A stretch of DNA of 64,000 nt from Methanothrix sp. (GCA_026394555.1 JAPKXZ010000066.1:1-64000); one strand, 5' to 3'. Positions 51,924-60,954 are shown, numbered from the stretch's first letter. Notes: generated by a model from the letters alone, not told the origin. Translations and numbers: made by a program.

Positions 51924-52378
51924 AATGCCACCTTATCGATCTTGTTTTTAAGGGGATTGGGATTGTGGGTGGCCTTGGCCACGATCTTCTCGGCAGGAAA
52001 GTCGATGCTCTCCCCCAGAGCCTCGGCATTCTTGCCGAATACCACCGCAAAAAGCCTGGCCTTGGAGATGGCACTGAATGTGGCAGCGTAAGTCATGCCG
52101 GCATCGCTGTGCATGAAGGCGAAGCATACGTCAAAGTCGATCTTCTTTTCCACGACGTCGCCAATCAGCTCGTCCAGATCGACCGTTTTTTGCACATAGT
52201 AGCTCTCCGGGTCAGCGACCTTGAGCAGCTTGACGGCGGCATCCGTGCCGGCCACGGTCACATCCCATCCGGATTTTTTCAGCTTATGGGTGAGATAGAT
52301 TACCATGCTCATCTGCACCGGCACTTCCGGACAGCCCATCACCAACAGCGCCCTTTTTCCTTCGCTCATATCTTCCAT
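51920..52378 (-). CDS. DUF1890 methanogen protein
   Basis: 152 residues, Rossmann-like opening RALLVMGCPEVPVQMSMVIYLTHKLKKSGWDVTVAGTDAA then a central MHSDAGMTYAATFSAISKARLFAVVFG. The DUF1890 family is a methanogen marker of unknown function, paired with DUF1894. Both sit here between an E1-like enzyme and MoaD. Confidence 0.85.
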   Translation of the reverse strand: MEDMSEGKRALLVMGCPEVPVQMSMVIYLTHKLKKSGWDVTVAGTDAAVKLLKVADPESYYVQKTVDLDELIGDVVEKKIDFDVCFAFMHSDAGMTYAATFSAISKARLFAVVFGKNAEALGESIDFPAEKIVAKATHNPNPLKNKIDKVAL

Positions 52379-52440
52379 CTCTTAGCTATTATACCAAATT
52401 ACGATTATGCTCAATTGCTATTAATACTCACTATCAATGC

Positions 52441-53166
52441 TCAACTATCCCTGCACTCCCGGCAAGCCGAATTGCGCTCGCAGGCCATCTCGTCCAGGCA
52501 GCCGTTCAGACCATCCCAAAACAGGAGGCGGTTCTCCAGAAGCTTCCCTGTGCCGGTAACGTACTTCACGGCCTCGGTCACCTGGATGGAGCCAATCACA
52601 CCGCAGGTGGAGCCCAAGGCGGGAAAGACTGATGCCGGAGGGGCGCGAGGGAATATGCAGGCGAGGCAGGCAGTTTTGCCGGGAATGATGGTGGTAGCCT
52701 GGCCCTGGTAGCCGCTGATAGCTCCGTGAAAGAGGGGGATCTTTCTTTGCAGAGCAGCCCGGTTCAAAAGATATCGAACCGGGAAGTTGTCCATGGCATC
52801 CATGATAATGTCGCATCCTTGCAGGAGCTGATCGACATTCTCTTCTGAGATGGTCTCCAGCAATGCTTCCACTTCGATCTCCGGGTTTATGTCGGTTAAG
52901 CTCTCATAAGCCGACTTTGCCTTGGCCCGGCCCACGTCGGCACTTCCATGCAGTATCTGCCGGTTGAGGTTAGAGAGCTCCACAGTGTCGCAGTCACAGA
53001 TGCGAATCTTGCCGAAGCCTGCTGCTGCCATGTAAAGGGAAATGACGGATCCCAAGCCCCCAGCTCCGGCTATGAAGACGCTGGTCCTCAAAAGCCTCTC
53101 CTGGCCGTCCTCGCCAAAGAGGCGGATCTGGCGAGAGTATCGCTTTTTTTCGGCATCATTCAACAT
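52441..53166 (-). CDS. E1-like adenylyltransferase (MoeB/ThiF/UbaA type)
   Basis: 241 residues from the ATG at 53166 (GAGGATTGTC just upstream). Nucleotide loop GAGGLGS, RQILHGSADVGRAKAKSA, DAMDNFPVRYLLN and zinc-binding-like CLACIF and CRECRD. Activates the C-terminal glycine of MoaD or SAMP by adenylation. With two ubiquitin-like proteins in the cluster it probably serves both. Confidence 0.93.
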   Translation of the reverse strand: MLNDAEKKRYSRQIRLFGEDGQERLLRTSVFIAGAGGLGSVISLYMAAAGFGKIRICDCDTVELSNLNRQILHGSADVGRAKAKSAYESLTDINPEIEVEALLETISEENVDQLLQGCDIIMDAMDNFPVRYLLNRAALQRKIPLFHGAISGYQGQATTIIPGKTACLACIFPRAPPASVFPALGSTCGVIGSIQVTEAVKYVTGTGKLLENRLLFWDGLNGCLDEMACERNSACRECRDS

Positions 53167-53260
53167 GACAATCCTCAACTACAGATAATATTAGTATTAA
53201 TAGTATTGTTAATACTAATATATTTTAATAAATTAAGCCTCGTTTCAAGTTGCATTCGTT

Positions 53261-53455
53261 CTATCCTCCGTGCACAAACCGCACGATCTTCAGCTCGTCA
53301 GAGCCGCCTGCCGTCTCCTCTTCCGAGACGATCCTGCCATTTTTGGCCACGATGACCTCTTCGGGATTTATGCAAAGCTGCTTGAGGATGTCCTCAATGC
53401 GGGCTATGTCTCCCGCGATCTCCCTTCTGCTGCCGTCCGGCAAGGCAATTAACAT
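53261..53455 (-). CDS. Small ubiquitin-like SAMP/ThiS protein
   Basis: 64 residues, beta-grasp, ending RFVHGG with the diglycine tail. PDGSRREI, EDILKQLCINPEEVIVAKNGRIVSEEE is the ThiS/SAMP2-like pattern. It is the natural partner of the E1-like enzyme, which starts 94 nt further on. First gene of the cluster. Confidence 0.88.
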   Translation of the reverse strand: MLIALPDGSRREIAGDIARIEDILKQLCINPEEVIVAKNGRIVSEEETAGGSDELKIVRFVHGG

Positions 53456-53691
53456 TTTGTCTCCATCAAATATTCCTGCAACGGCTTACTGGGCTGTCCT
53501 TGTGCAAAATGCTTCTGGTAGCCCAGGCGAGCGCGCCCCTGCGGCCACTCTCGCGAAAGTGCACGTTAGCGCGCGCCCGTTGGTAAGTTCGCATCCTCTG
53601 AATGCACGCACATAAAGGGCGCAGACGGAGTTCACGATTGTGAATAGGACACTAGAGGTGGATTTGCTATTTAAGAGTTGGGGATGGGGCG

Positions 53692-53706
53692 GCTTTGCAC
53701 GTAAAG
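53692..53706 (+). repeat. Inverted repeat, left end of the AT-rich island
   Basis: GCTTTGCACGTAAAG reads again as its exact reverse complement at 56088-56102; after it CCCATTCTG resembles CCCGTTTTG on the other side. Flanks 2.4 kb of AT-rich DNA. Confidence 0.6.
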
Positions 53707-53843
53707 CCCATTCTGCACATAAAGTGACAGATATATGCAGTTAATTGGTTGTATTATCAGATAAGTATTTTGTTCAAACTGATATCGAAAATTTAGAGTT
53801 GATATGAAACCGAAGCACCAAGTTTATATTTCCTTAATCGTTA

Positions 53844-54302
53844 ATGTGGCGTATGTCCGACAAAGTCTCAGATGTCAATAAAGCGATAGAAGAACATGGA
53901 ATTGAAGCTATTGCTAACGAAGAAGTAAAAGTTGTTGTTGAACGCGTCGGCAGTAGGTCGGAGTTTTACCGAGTAATTACGCCAGACATCTTCATGGGTG
54001 GCATGAAAGAGGGATTCATAGAGATGATCGCGGTGTCATCCAGAACGAATGCCATCGAGTATTTTTTATCTAGCAAACAGAAAACGGAGCTAATTGAAGA
54101 AATCAATATTAAGCTCTCTCCGCAACAGGCCAAAAAATTGACACAATGGTTATTACGGAATCTGATATTATATGAGAAGGCGTTTGGGAAAACCACACTG
54201 ATAGAGGAATTAACGCCTGAACAATTGATAAATGTTGAGGATAGGAATACTTTGCAAAATGAAGTAAACACGAAGTTGGATGAACTAATTTCCGGCATTT
54301 GA
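53844..54302 (+). CDS. Hypothetical protein of the AT-rich island
   Basis: 152 residues from the ATG at 53844; the ATG at 53853 is equally possible. A TTTATATTT near 53822 makes a leaderless start plausible. Mixed alpha/beta N-terminus (VKVVVERVGSRSEFYRVITPDIFMGGMKEGFIEMIAV) and a helical C-terminus (LSPQQAKKLTQWLLRNLILYEKAFG). No family recognised. First of three tandem genes. Confidence 0.6.
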   Translation: MWRMSDKVSDVNKAIEEHGIEAIANEEVKVVVERVGSRSEFYRVITPDIFMGGMKEGFIEMIAVSSRTNAIEYFLSSKQKTELIEEINIKLSPQQAKKLTQWLLRNLILYEKAFGKTTLIEELTPEQLINVEDRNTLQNEVNTKLDELISGI

Positions 54303-54324
54303 TTGTAATAATGAGGGTATTACT

Positions 54325-54780
54325 ATGGCTGGAATGGTGGGTGTAGCCCCAAAAAATTGTGATTTGTGGGTGGGTCATATATTTCCGGGGTCTATTGGAA
54401 AAACATGCGAAATCTCCCGATCCGATCTTGAATTAATAACCCAGAAAAGAAAAATTAAAGGATACTCTGAAATAGAAAGAGTTACAAATAACGGTGAAAT
54501 TATGATTTATGGTCTGGACGGAGGTGACAGCATACTACCATCTGAGGTGGAAAGGAGTTTTGAAGTATCTCTAACAAGGAGTGAAATCATAGAGAGTATA
54601 TCAGGGGAGAATCTGCCGAGTATAGCGTCGCCTGAAATAATTACCTCTGCTAAAACAGATATTATGGTCGCAATTGCTGAGATTGCTAAGAGAGAGAACG
54701 TCCTGCTTACTGAAGAAGAAAAAGAGAAATTGGCGAACTTCTCTGTATATCTGTTAAAAAAATTAGGGTCGGTGGTTTGA
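54325..54780 (+). CDS. Hypothetical protein of the AT-rich island
   Basis: 151 residues starting 22 nt after its neighbour. N-terminal beta-rich part (CDLWVGHIFPGSIGKTCEISRSDLELITQKRKI; YGLDGGDSILPSEV) and a helical C-terminus (AIAEIAKRENVLLTEEEKEKLANFSVYLLKKLG). No known family. Probably cotranscribed with 53844-54302 and 54781-55026. Confidence 0.6.
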   Translation: MAGMVGVAPKNCDLWVGHIFPGSIGKTCEISRSDLELITQKRKIKGYSEIERVTNNGEIMIYGLDGGDSILPSEVERSFEVSLTRSEIIESISGENLPSIASPEIITSAKTDIMVAIAEIAKRENVLLTEEEKEKLANFSVYLLKKLGSVV

Positions 54781-55026
54781 TTGGCGGTCCCAGATCCAGC
54801 AACCATTTTGAAATTAATACCAATATTAGCTAACGCAGCTCAGAAACTTGGACTAACTCCTCAGCAGGCAGTGTCGGCTAGTAACTCTCTTAGCTCAGTA
54901 CTAGAATCCGCAATTAAAGAACTTCCAAAAAACAAGCTGATAGATACGTTAAAAGAAAAGAGCATTACGGCCACAAAGAAACATTTTTTAATTCCCACAA
55001 CATCAATCACAGTAAAGTTTGAATAA
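54781..55026 (+). CDS. Small helical hypothetical protein
   Basis: 81 residues from a TTG directly after the TGA of the previous gene, so likely coupled. Helical, with repeats of hydrophobic residues (ILKLIPILANAAQKLGLTPQQAVSASNSLSSVLESAIKEL), ending in a beta-like FLIPTTSITVKFE. No family recognised. Confidence 0.5.
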   Translation: MAVPDPATILKLIPILANAAQKLGLTPQQAVSASNSLSSVLESAIKELPKNKLIDTLKEKSITATKKHFLIPTTSITVKFE

Positions 55027-55208
55027 ATTGAATAATAAAGACTATGAGAGATAGGATGCCATCATAACGCCAGTTTTCTTTTTTCCTCTCTCACATAATT
55101 AACTGCTATATAACTCATCAAATTGCTTAATGGAACCCCCGTTTCTTGTGATTCTTGCTCTAAGAACTCTCGTGCGTCTTCTGGAAATCAAAGAATCCAA
55201 CCGCCCAG

Positions 55209-55312
55209 GTAAACGAGCGACTGGCAAAAATTATTGCGTACAACCTTACAGTAGTAATCCATGAGATGTACGAAAATGGGATCAATCCTGAGTTCCTGCA
55301 TCTGACGCAACT
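55209..55312 (+). pseudogene. Transposase C-terminal remnant
   Basis: Reading from 55209 gives VNERLAKIIAYNLTVVIHEMYENGINPEFL, the typical end of archaeal DDE transposases (family form: N-E-x-L-x-K-x-x-x-x-N-L-x-V-L-I-x-E-M). No complete transposase is present. Its place between two inverted repeats suggests that the island was once mobile. Confidence 0.55.
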
Positions 55313-55363
55313 CAACATAAATAATATCAATTTAATCTATTTAACAGAATGGGTGATTTGTTT

Positions 55364-55504
55364 ATGTACGGAATTTGGGTAGAGCCACGTATTAAGATAC
55401 ACGGGGCGATCGATGAAGTTATGCTTACAGAAACACTAAAAAGATATGAAGATGAACTTATAAAAAAGATATTTGTGCGCCTACGTTGTCGAGAATTTGC
55501 CTAA
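55364..55504 (+). CDS. Small hypothetical protein (46 residues)
   Basis: MYGIWVEPRIKIHGAIDEVMLTE then a helical tail KRYEDELIKKIFVRLRCREFA. GGTGAT lies 7 nt before the ATG. It overlaps the end of the GvpU-like gene on the other strand by 24 nt. May be real or a broken fragment. No family. Confidence 0.35.
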   Translation: MYGIWVEPRIKIHGAIDEVMLTETLKRYEDELIKKIFVRLRCREFA

Positions 55505-55894
55505 AAAAAATCCGTCAACTGCGTCGACACGTAAAACGAGAAAAGATTTAGTAACTGTCACAGTGCGCGACGAACTCCACAACGAGATGTTCTTCAAATA
55601 AATTACGTCGCTTTTTTCTGTACCGTCCTTCTCATCGGGATGGTCAGAAACGTTTGCGGCTTTTTCCACCGATTCTCTTAATGACTTGCCCATTATGTTA
55701 GCTATTTCTATTGATCCTGGCTCACTAGGGGACGTTTCCAACGTTTCAGCTATACCTTTAAAATAATCCGATGGGGGGATTAGATCCCCCGATATGACCG
55801 TGCCGTTAACAAAAAGCGTTACTCCAGTTGAAAGTTTCCCATCGAGGTCATTCACGAGGCCAAATAACCAATCAAGTACCACGAATTTACTCAT
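55481..55894 (-). CDS. GvpU-like protein
   Basis: 137 residues. WLFGLVNDLDGKLSTGVTLFVNGTVISGDLIPPSDYFKGIAETL at the N-terminus and the C-terminal VDAVDGFFLGKFSTT match the gas-vesicle accessory GvpU pattern (long N-domain, VDGFFLGK end). No gvpA or other gas-vesicle gene is in the window, and GvpU homologues also occur alone in non-vesicle genomes. Within the AT-rich island. Confidence 0.7.
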   Translation of the reverse strand: MSKFVVLDWLFGLVNDLDGKLSTGVTLFVNGTVISGDLIPPSDYFKGIAETLETSPSEPGSIEIANIMGKSLRESVEKAANVSDHPDEKDGTEKSDVIYLKNISLWSSSRTVTVTKSFLVLRVDAVDGFFLGKFSTT

Positions 55895-56087
55895 TCAAGT
55901 TCACCTCAGTGACTAAAGCATGTTGATGCGTTAAATGTGTCGGTTTGAAATTGTTGGTTATGTATGATAAGTCCAACGTCTGCGTCAGCTGGTTCAAATC
56001 AGGCAAGAAACGTGCGCGCGATTGAAAAAATTATAAATTATTACTGATATTAGTACTGCCCGCGCGTAAAGTCGGTCAAAACGGGTA

Positions 56088-56102
56088 CTTTACGTGCAAA
56101 GC
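56088..56102 (-). repeat. Inverted repeat, right end of the AT-rich island
   Basis: CTTTACGTGCAAAGC, the exact reverse complement of the 15 bp at 53692-53706, preceded by a partly matching arm (CAAAACGGG). An extra CGCGTAAAG lies 20 bp further in. Confidence 0.6.
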
Positions 56103-56138
56103 TGGATGGGGCAAGGATAAGAGGCGATTGATCAAATC

Positions 56139-56282
56139 ATGACAAGCCATATGGAGGATGCCAAACGCTTAACCCTGGAGCAATACCATAAGGCCTGGAT
56201 CAATCTGTCCCAGGGAAAGGTCATCGAGGTGAAAAGCCCGCCTGCATCTGTAAGGCAGATAGAAGAGGATGTGGAAATATGA
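56139..56282 (+). CDS. 47-residue protein coupled to the methyltransferase
   Basis: MTSHMEDAKRLTLEQYHKAWINLS then QGKVIEVKSPPASVRQIEEDVEI. The stop overlaps the methyltransferase ATG in an ATGA. Translation could also start at 56151. Frame usage and the overlap favour a real coupled gene; no family known. Confidence 0.45.
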   Translation: MTSHMEDAKRLTLEQYHKAWINLSQGKVIEVKSPPASVRQIEEDVEI

Positions 56283-56842
56283 TAAATGAGCCTGAAAGGA
56301 TATGCTCCTGGCAACATGCATGGTTCCTCGATAATTGGGTCCGAAGAGCCATCCACAACCCGGATAGGATTATTGGAAAATACATTGAAAAAGGCCAGAC
56401 TGTTCTGGATCTGGGCTGCGGTCCAGGCATGTTCTCCCTGGCCATGGCAAAAATGGTGGGGGAAGATGGAACGGTAATTTCTGTGGACATTCAGGAAGAG
56501 ATGCTCCATATTCTGAGGCGAAAGAGCGAAGATTCTGGATTGAAATCTCAGATCCACCTGCATAAGTCTGGGTCGGACGGGATAGGCGTCAGAGAAAAGG
56601 CCAACTTTGCCCTGGCATTCTACATGGTCCATGAGGTCCCTGATAAAGCCGGCTTCCTTAATGAGGTCGCCACCCTCATCAAACCTCTGGGTAGGTTTTT
56701 GATCGTCGAGCCAAAGCTTCACGTATCAAAGTCCTCGTTTGAAGAGACCGTAGAGATTGCACAGTCCACAGGACTAATACTGATCTCTCGACCCAAGATT
56801 CTCTTTAGCAGAGCTGTCCTTCTTCAGAAGAATTCCGGCTAG
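56279..56842 (+). CDS. SAM-dependent methyltransferase (class I)
   Basis: 187 residues. SAM motif I TVLDLGCGPGMFSLAMA, motif II VDIQEEML and a family-typical FYMVHEVPDKAGFLNEVATLIKPLGRFLIVEP. The substrate cannot be given; related archaeal proteins act on small molecules. It lies just ahead of adenosylhomocysteinase, which clears its product. Confidence 0.88.
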   Translation: MINEPERICSWQHAWFLDNWVRRAIHNPDRIIGKYIEKGQTVLDLGCGPGMFSLAMAKMVGEDGTVISVDIQEEMLHILRRKSEDSGLKSQIHLHKSGSDGIGVREKANFALAFYMVHEVPDKAGFLNEVATLIKPLGRFLIVEPKLHVSKSSFEETVEIAQSTGLILISRPKILFSRAVLLQKNSG

Positions 56843-56927
56843 ATCCAGGAAACCGGGGTTGGATTTAAGTATCTGAAAAAAGGTCTCTTTCCTCAGGTTA
56901 ACTAAATAAATTTCAAGGTGATTTATT

Positions 56928-58184
56928 TTGCATAAAAGCGTAGTCAAGGATCCAAGCCTCGCCGCAGAAGGAGAAAAGCGCATCGAATGGGCCCGTCGAC
57001 ACATGCCTGTTCTGGAGAAGATCAAAGAGGAGTTCGAGAGGGAAAAGCCCCTCAAAGGCGCGCGCATTGTGGCCTGCTTGCATGTCACAGTGGAGACAGC
57101 CAACCTCATCACCACCCTTGTCGCAGGCGGCGCCGAGGTGGCGGTCACCGGCTCCAATCCGCTCTCCACGCAGGATGAAGTGGCGGCAGCTCTGGCGGCG
57201 CGGGGGCTCTACGTCTACGCCTTCCGGGGCGAGAACGAGCAGGAGTACTACGACTGCATCAAGAAAGCCCTGGAGCTAGAGCCCAATGTCAGCCTGGACG
57301 ACGGAGCCGATACCATCGCCATCATCCACAAGGAGCAGCCGGAGCTGGCCGCGCAGATGTTCGGCGGCTGCGAGGAGACCACCACCGGTGTCGTGCGCCT
57401 GCGGGCCATGGCCGAAGACAATGCTCTTCTCTATCCGGTCGTCGCCGTCAACGACGCCGAGACCAAGATGATGTTCGATAACCGCTACGGCACCGGCCAG
57501 AGCACTCTGCACGGCATCATGCAGGCCACCAACTTCCTCTTCGCGGGCAAGACCGTAGTCGTGGCTGGATACGGCTGGTGCGGCCGGGGATTTGCCATGC
57601 GCGCCAAAGGTCTGGGAGCAAATGTAATCGTAGTTGAGATCGAGCCGAGAAAAGCCCTGGAGGCGGCCATGGACGGCTATCGAGTCATGCCCATGCATAA
57701 AGCCGCGCCCCTGGGTGATCTATTTGTCACTCTTACTGGCAACATAAACGTGGTTCGTAACGAGCACTTCATGCAGATGAAGGACCAGGCAGTCCTCGCC
57801 AACAGCGGCCACTTCAATGTGGAGATCGACATCCCTGCTCTCGAAAATATGGCCGCGGCAAAAGCAGAGGTGCAAAACAATGTCACCGAGTACAAACTAC
57901 CCGATGGGCGTCGGCTCTACCTGCTCGCGGAAGGCCGGCTCATCAACTTGGCGGCTGCCTACGGCCATCCACCGGAGGTTATGGACATGTCCTTTGCCAA
58001 CCAGGCACTGGCCGTGCGCTACATAGTGGAGCAAGGACGACATCTGGAGAAAAAGGTCTATGCGGTTCCTGTGGAGATCGATCGCAGGGTGGCGGAACTG
58101 AAATTGGCCTCCATGGGTCTGGAGACGGAAAAGCTTACCGCAGAGCAGGACAAATACCTGCATAGTTGGCAAATGGGAACTTGA
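56928..58184 (+). CDS. ahcY: Adenosylhomocysteinase
   Basis: 418 residues from a TTG with AAGGTGAT upstream. Full SAHH pattern: [42 protein letters not shown] fold [12 protein letters not shown], and [10 protein letters not shown]. Splits S-adenosylhomocysteine to adenosine and homocysteine (or the inosine variant in some methanogens), easing product inhibition of methyltransferases. Nearby methyltransferase genes fit. Confidence 0.96.
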   Translation: MHKSVVKDPSLAAEGEKRIEWARRHMPVLEKIKEEFEREKPLKGARIVACLHVTVETANLITTLVAGGAEVAVTGSNPLSTQDEVAAALAARGLYVYAFRGENEQEYYDCIKKALELEPNVSLDDGADTIAIIHKEQPELAAQMFGGCEETTTGVVRLRAMAEDNALLYPVVAVNDAETKMMFDNRYGTGQSTLHGIMQATNFLFAGKTVVVAGYGWCGRGFAMRAKGLGANVIVVEIEPRKALEAAMDGYRVMPMHKAAPLGDLFVTLTGNINVVRNEHFMQMKDQAVLANSGHFNVEIDIPALENMAAAKAEVQNNVTEYKLPDGRRLYLLAEGRLINLAAAYGHPPEVMDMSFANQALAVRYIVEQGRHLEKKVYAVPVEIDRRVAELKLASMGLETEKLTAEQDKYLHSWQMGT

Positions 58185-58218
58185 AGAGTTCACGAGAAGC
58201 AATAACATTAGGGGTGTC

Positions 58219-59310
58219 TTGGCCTTGGATCTGAAAAAAAGTAATCTGGAAGCATATCTGCAAAGCCTTTACGGGCGAGATTTATCGCTCCTGAGCACTC
58301 GCAAGATGGGTGAGACCATACCTACCACAGAGGACGTGAAAGGATTCGGATACGGATCGCCTCTGCTGGTGGAGTACGATATCAAGGGAAAGAAGGGCTC
58401 GGCCGTACTCTCCTCCATGCGCGTGCAGCATGGCTTCGGCCACGACCACTTCTCCGACCGGGCAGGGATTATGATCTGGCAGAATTCGACCTTTGCCAAT
58501 CTCCCCAAACACGTCCCATCTCTCGACGTGGGCTACTTCACGAAAAAAGGGACGCTGGTCTCGGCGGGAGACGCTCGCGAATACTTCCTGCTCATGGAGA
58601 AGATTGAGGGAAAAGAGTACTTCTTTGACCTGGAGCGGGTAAAAGAGCAGGGCGCAACCGACCTGGACTACGAACGGGTCATCGCCCTCTCCAATTACCT
58701 GGCCGAGATTCACGCCGTCAAGAACGACTGCCCGCCCCTCTATCAGCGTAAGATCCGGGAGACAGTGGGAAGCGGCGAGTGCATCTTCGGCATTCTGGAC
58801 GACTATCCGGATGCTCCCAGCTTCCTGGACCCGGATGAGTTGCAAGAGGTCGAGAAGGTCTGCGTGGAGTGGCGCTGGATGCTGCGCAGCAAAGCCCGCC
58901 GCCTCTGCCAGGTGCACGGCGACTTCCACCCCTGGAATATTATGTTCCGGGAGGGCACGGACTTCTCTGTTTTGGACAGAAGCCGGGGGGAGTGGGGCGA
59001 AGCTGCGGATGACATCACTGCTCTCGCCATGAACTACATATTCTATTCCGTGCAAAAGAGCTTGCGCCTAACCGGAGACCTGAAAGACCTCTTCGAGCTG
59101 TTCTTTGAAAATTACCTGGAAAAAACGGGTGACGAAGAGCTTCTGGAGGTCATCGCGCCTTTCTTCGCCTTCCGGGCAGTGGTCGTGGCCAGCCCCACCT
59201 GGTATCCGCTGCTCTCCGATGATGTGAGAAGAGCCCTCTTCAACTTCCTGGAGAACGTCCTGGGTTCTAAGAAGTTCAATTACAGGGATGTGAACAGCTA
59301 CCTGGACTGA
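58219..59310 (+). CDS. Aminoglycoside-phosphotransferase-like kinase
   Basis: 363 residues from a TTG. Kinase lobes by layout: N-lobe with EYDIKGKKGSAVLSSMR, catalytic HGDFHPWNIMF (233-243) and metal-binding VLDRSRGEWGEAADDIT. The APH family phosphorylates sugars, choline or amino alcohols; substrate unknown. Ends 2 nt before the tRNA methyltransferase gene. Confidence 0.85.
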   Translation: MALDLKKSNLEAYLQSLYGRDLSLLSTRKMGETIPTTEDVKGFGYGSPLLVEYDIKGKKGSAVLSSMRVQHGFGHDHFSDRAGIMIWQNSTFANLPKHVPSLDVGYFTKKGTLVSAGDAREYFLLMEKIEGKEYFFDLERVKEQGATDLDYERVIALSNYLAEIHAVKNDCPPLYQRKIRETVGSGECIFGILDDYPDAPSFLDPDELQEVEKVCVEWRWMLRSKARRLCQVHGDFHPWNIMFREGTDFSVLDRSRGEWGEAADDITALAMNYIFYSVQKSLRLTGDLKDLFELFFENYLEKTGDEELLEVIAPFFAFRAVVVASPTWYPLLSDDVRRALFNFLENVLGSKKFNYRDVNSYLD

Positions 59311-59312
59311 GG

Positions 59313-60311
59313 ATGACGACTTACGCCTTCGAGTTGTCCGGAGAACATGAGACCCTGCCGAGAAGCGAGGCCTTAGCCCTGGTGGAGATTTTCTCCACTT
59401 GCTTTCACGAGGTCGCTTTTCTGGACCAGTGCCTGATAGTGGAGGCAGAAGACCTCGATGTGCAATTATTGGGCAGTCGTCTGGCCATGACTCATCGCAT
59501 CATCGAGGTACTGGCGATCTCTGACGCAACCCTGGAGGCGCTCGCAAAGTCTGTGAGCCTCCTGGAGCTGCCCCAGGAAAGATATCTGGTCAGGGCCCGG
59601 CGTATCAAGGATGCTGCGCCTGGCGCAGATGCCGTAGAGCGCGAGGTGGGACGCATCCTTTTTCAGAGAGGCTACAAGGCGGACCTGAAAAATCCAAAGA
59701 TGGTGCTGCGAGCCGTCATCACCACGGGAAAAATCGTCCTGGGACGCGAGGCTGCCAGAACCGATAGAAGCTCCTTTGAGGCGCGCCGGCCACACCTCAA
59801 GCCCTTTTTCCATCCCGGCGTGCTTATGCCGCGCATGGCCCGCTCATTGATCAACCTCACCCAGGTCCGGGCAGGCGAGATGCTGCTCGATCCCTTTGCC
59901 GGAACCTGCGGCATTCTGATCGAAGCCTGCTTGATCGGCATCCAGGGGCTGGGTATCGAGGTTCAGACCCGGCTGGTGAAGGGTGCCTTATGCAATTTGC
60001 ATACGCTTGACTGCTCTCTTTTATTGGGAGATGCCAAGCGCTTGCCACTGCAAAACTCTTCCATCGATGCTGCCGTTCTGGACACGCCCTATGGAAGATC
60101 GGCTAAAATCCTGGCAAAGTCGAAGGAATTTCTTTTGCAGGAAAGTTTAAGCGAGCTCTTCCGGGTGATTAAGCCCGATCGACGCATGGTAATCGTGGCA
60201 GATAGCTCGCTTGATGCCTTGCTCGCGAATGCGGGCTTCGAAATAATTCAAAAGCATACGGACCGCGTGCACGGAAGCCTGACGCGGCAAATATTCCTCT
60301 GCCAAAGATAA
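59313..60311 (+). CDS. tRNA (guanine-N2)-methyltransferase, Trm-G10 type
   Basis: 332 residues. THUMP-like N-terminal half, then a Rossmann methyltransferase with LDPFAGTCGILIEACLIG and a catalytic DTPYGRS in place of the common DPPYG. Archaeal Trm-G10 makes m2,2G10 in tRNA. The THUMP part is short, and Trm14-type is the alternative. Confidence 0.88.
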   Translation: MTTYAFELSGEHETLPRSEALALVEIFSTCFHEVAFLDQCLIVEAEDLDVQLLGSRLAMTHRIIEVLAISDATLEALAKSVSLLELPQERYLVRARRIKDAAPGADAVEREVGRILFQRGYKADLKNPKMVLRAVITTGKIVLGREAARTDRSSFEARRPHLKPFFHPGVLMPRMARSLINLTQVRAGEMLLDPFAGTCGILIEACLIGIQGLGIEVQTRLVKGALCNLHTLDCSLLLGDAKRLPLQNSSIDAAVLDTPYGRSAKILAKSKEFLLQESLSELFRVIKPDRRMVIVADSSLDALLANAGFEIIQKHTDRVHGSLTRQIFLCQR

Positions 60312-60327
60312 TGCGCAAAGTGACTTC

Positions 60328-60924
60328 TCAGGCCTCTGCCGCCTCATAGTCGGTATCGATGGTGTCCGCTAGACCATCCTCGGTGTGGGCTGTCACCATG
60401 CGCTCGGAGACATCCTGATCGGAGAGTATCTCCAAAAAGCGCTTTGTGTATCCATCCCTCTCCGACGCTTTCTGGCTGTCAAAGATATTCCTGTACTCCG
60501 ATATGGTGGACGGAGCTACTCGCAAACTTCCAGCCATCTCTTTGACGGATTTGCTGGCATCTGCTAGGCGAAGAAACTCATCCATGTCGAAAGGAGGCTT
60601 CAAATCAGTCTCCCGGAATAAGTGGAGCTTAATTCGGGCCCGGCTGACGGTCTTATTAAGGGCTCGATCTCCCAGTTGCTCTGCGATCTCTGTATCACTT
60701 AGTCTCTTATAAAATAGCCTGACAACTGATGATAACTGCTCGGCAGTCAGCTTTGTCTGTATGCCGTATTGTTTTATCATCTCCCGGACTACGCCCAATA
60801 AAGCGCGCTCAATCTCACCGCTTCCCCGGAGACTACCATGACGGGTGGCCTGCTTCTCCACGACCTTGGTTGTGGCGCCAATCTTCATAACGAGGTCCCG
60901 AAGCTGATCAGTCCTGCCACTCAT
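60328..60924 (-). CDS. CMI4-like DNA-binding regulator
   Basis: 198 residues: MSGRTDQLRDLVMKIGATTKVVEKQATRHGSL, a helix-turn-helix region LSDTEIAEQLGDRALNKTVSRARIKL and a second one VKEMAGSLRVAPSTISEYRNIFDSQ. This is the euryarchaeal conditioned-medium-induced protein 4 family. Likely a transcription regulator; target unknown. Divergent from the spt5 operon. Confidence 0.8.
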   Translation of the reverse strand: MSGRTDQLRDLVMKIGATTKVVEKQATRHGSLRGSGEIERALLGVVREMIKQYGIQTKLTAEQLSSVVRLFYKRLSDTEIAEQLGDRALNKTVSRARIKLHLFRETDLKPPFDMDEFLRLADASKSVKEMAGSLRVAPSTISEYRNIFDSQKASERDGYTKRFLEILSDQDVSERMVTAHTEDGLADTIDTDYEAAEA

Positions 60925-60954
60925 TTTAGATACTCACCCCTTGGAAACACCTTT

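Noticed and set aside
56132-56722. 196-residue minus-strand frame
   Set aside because: Antisense to the methyltransferase with clear SAM motifs on the plus strand; no family resemblance.
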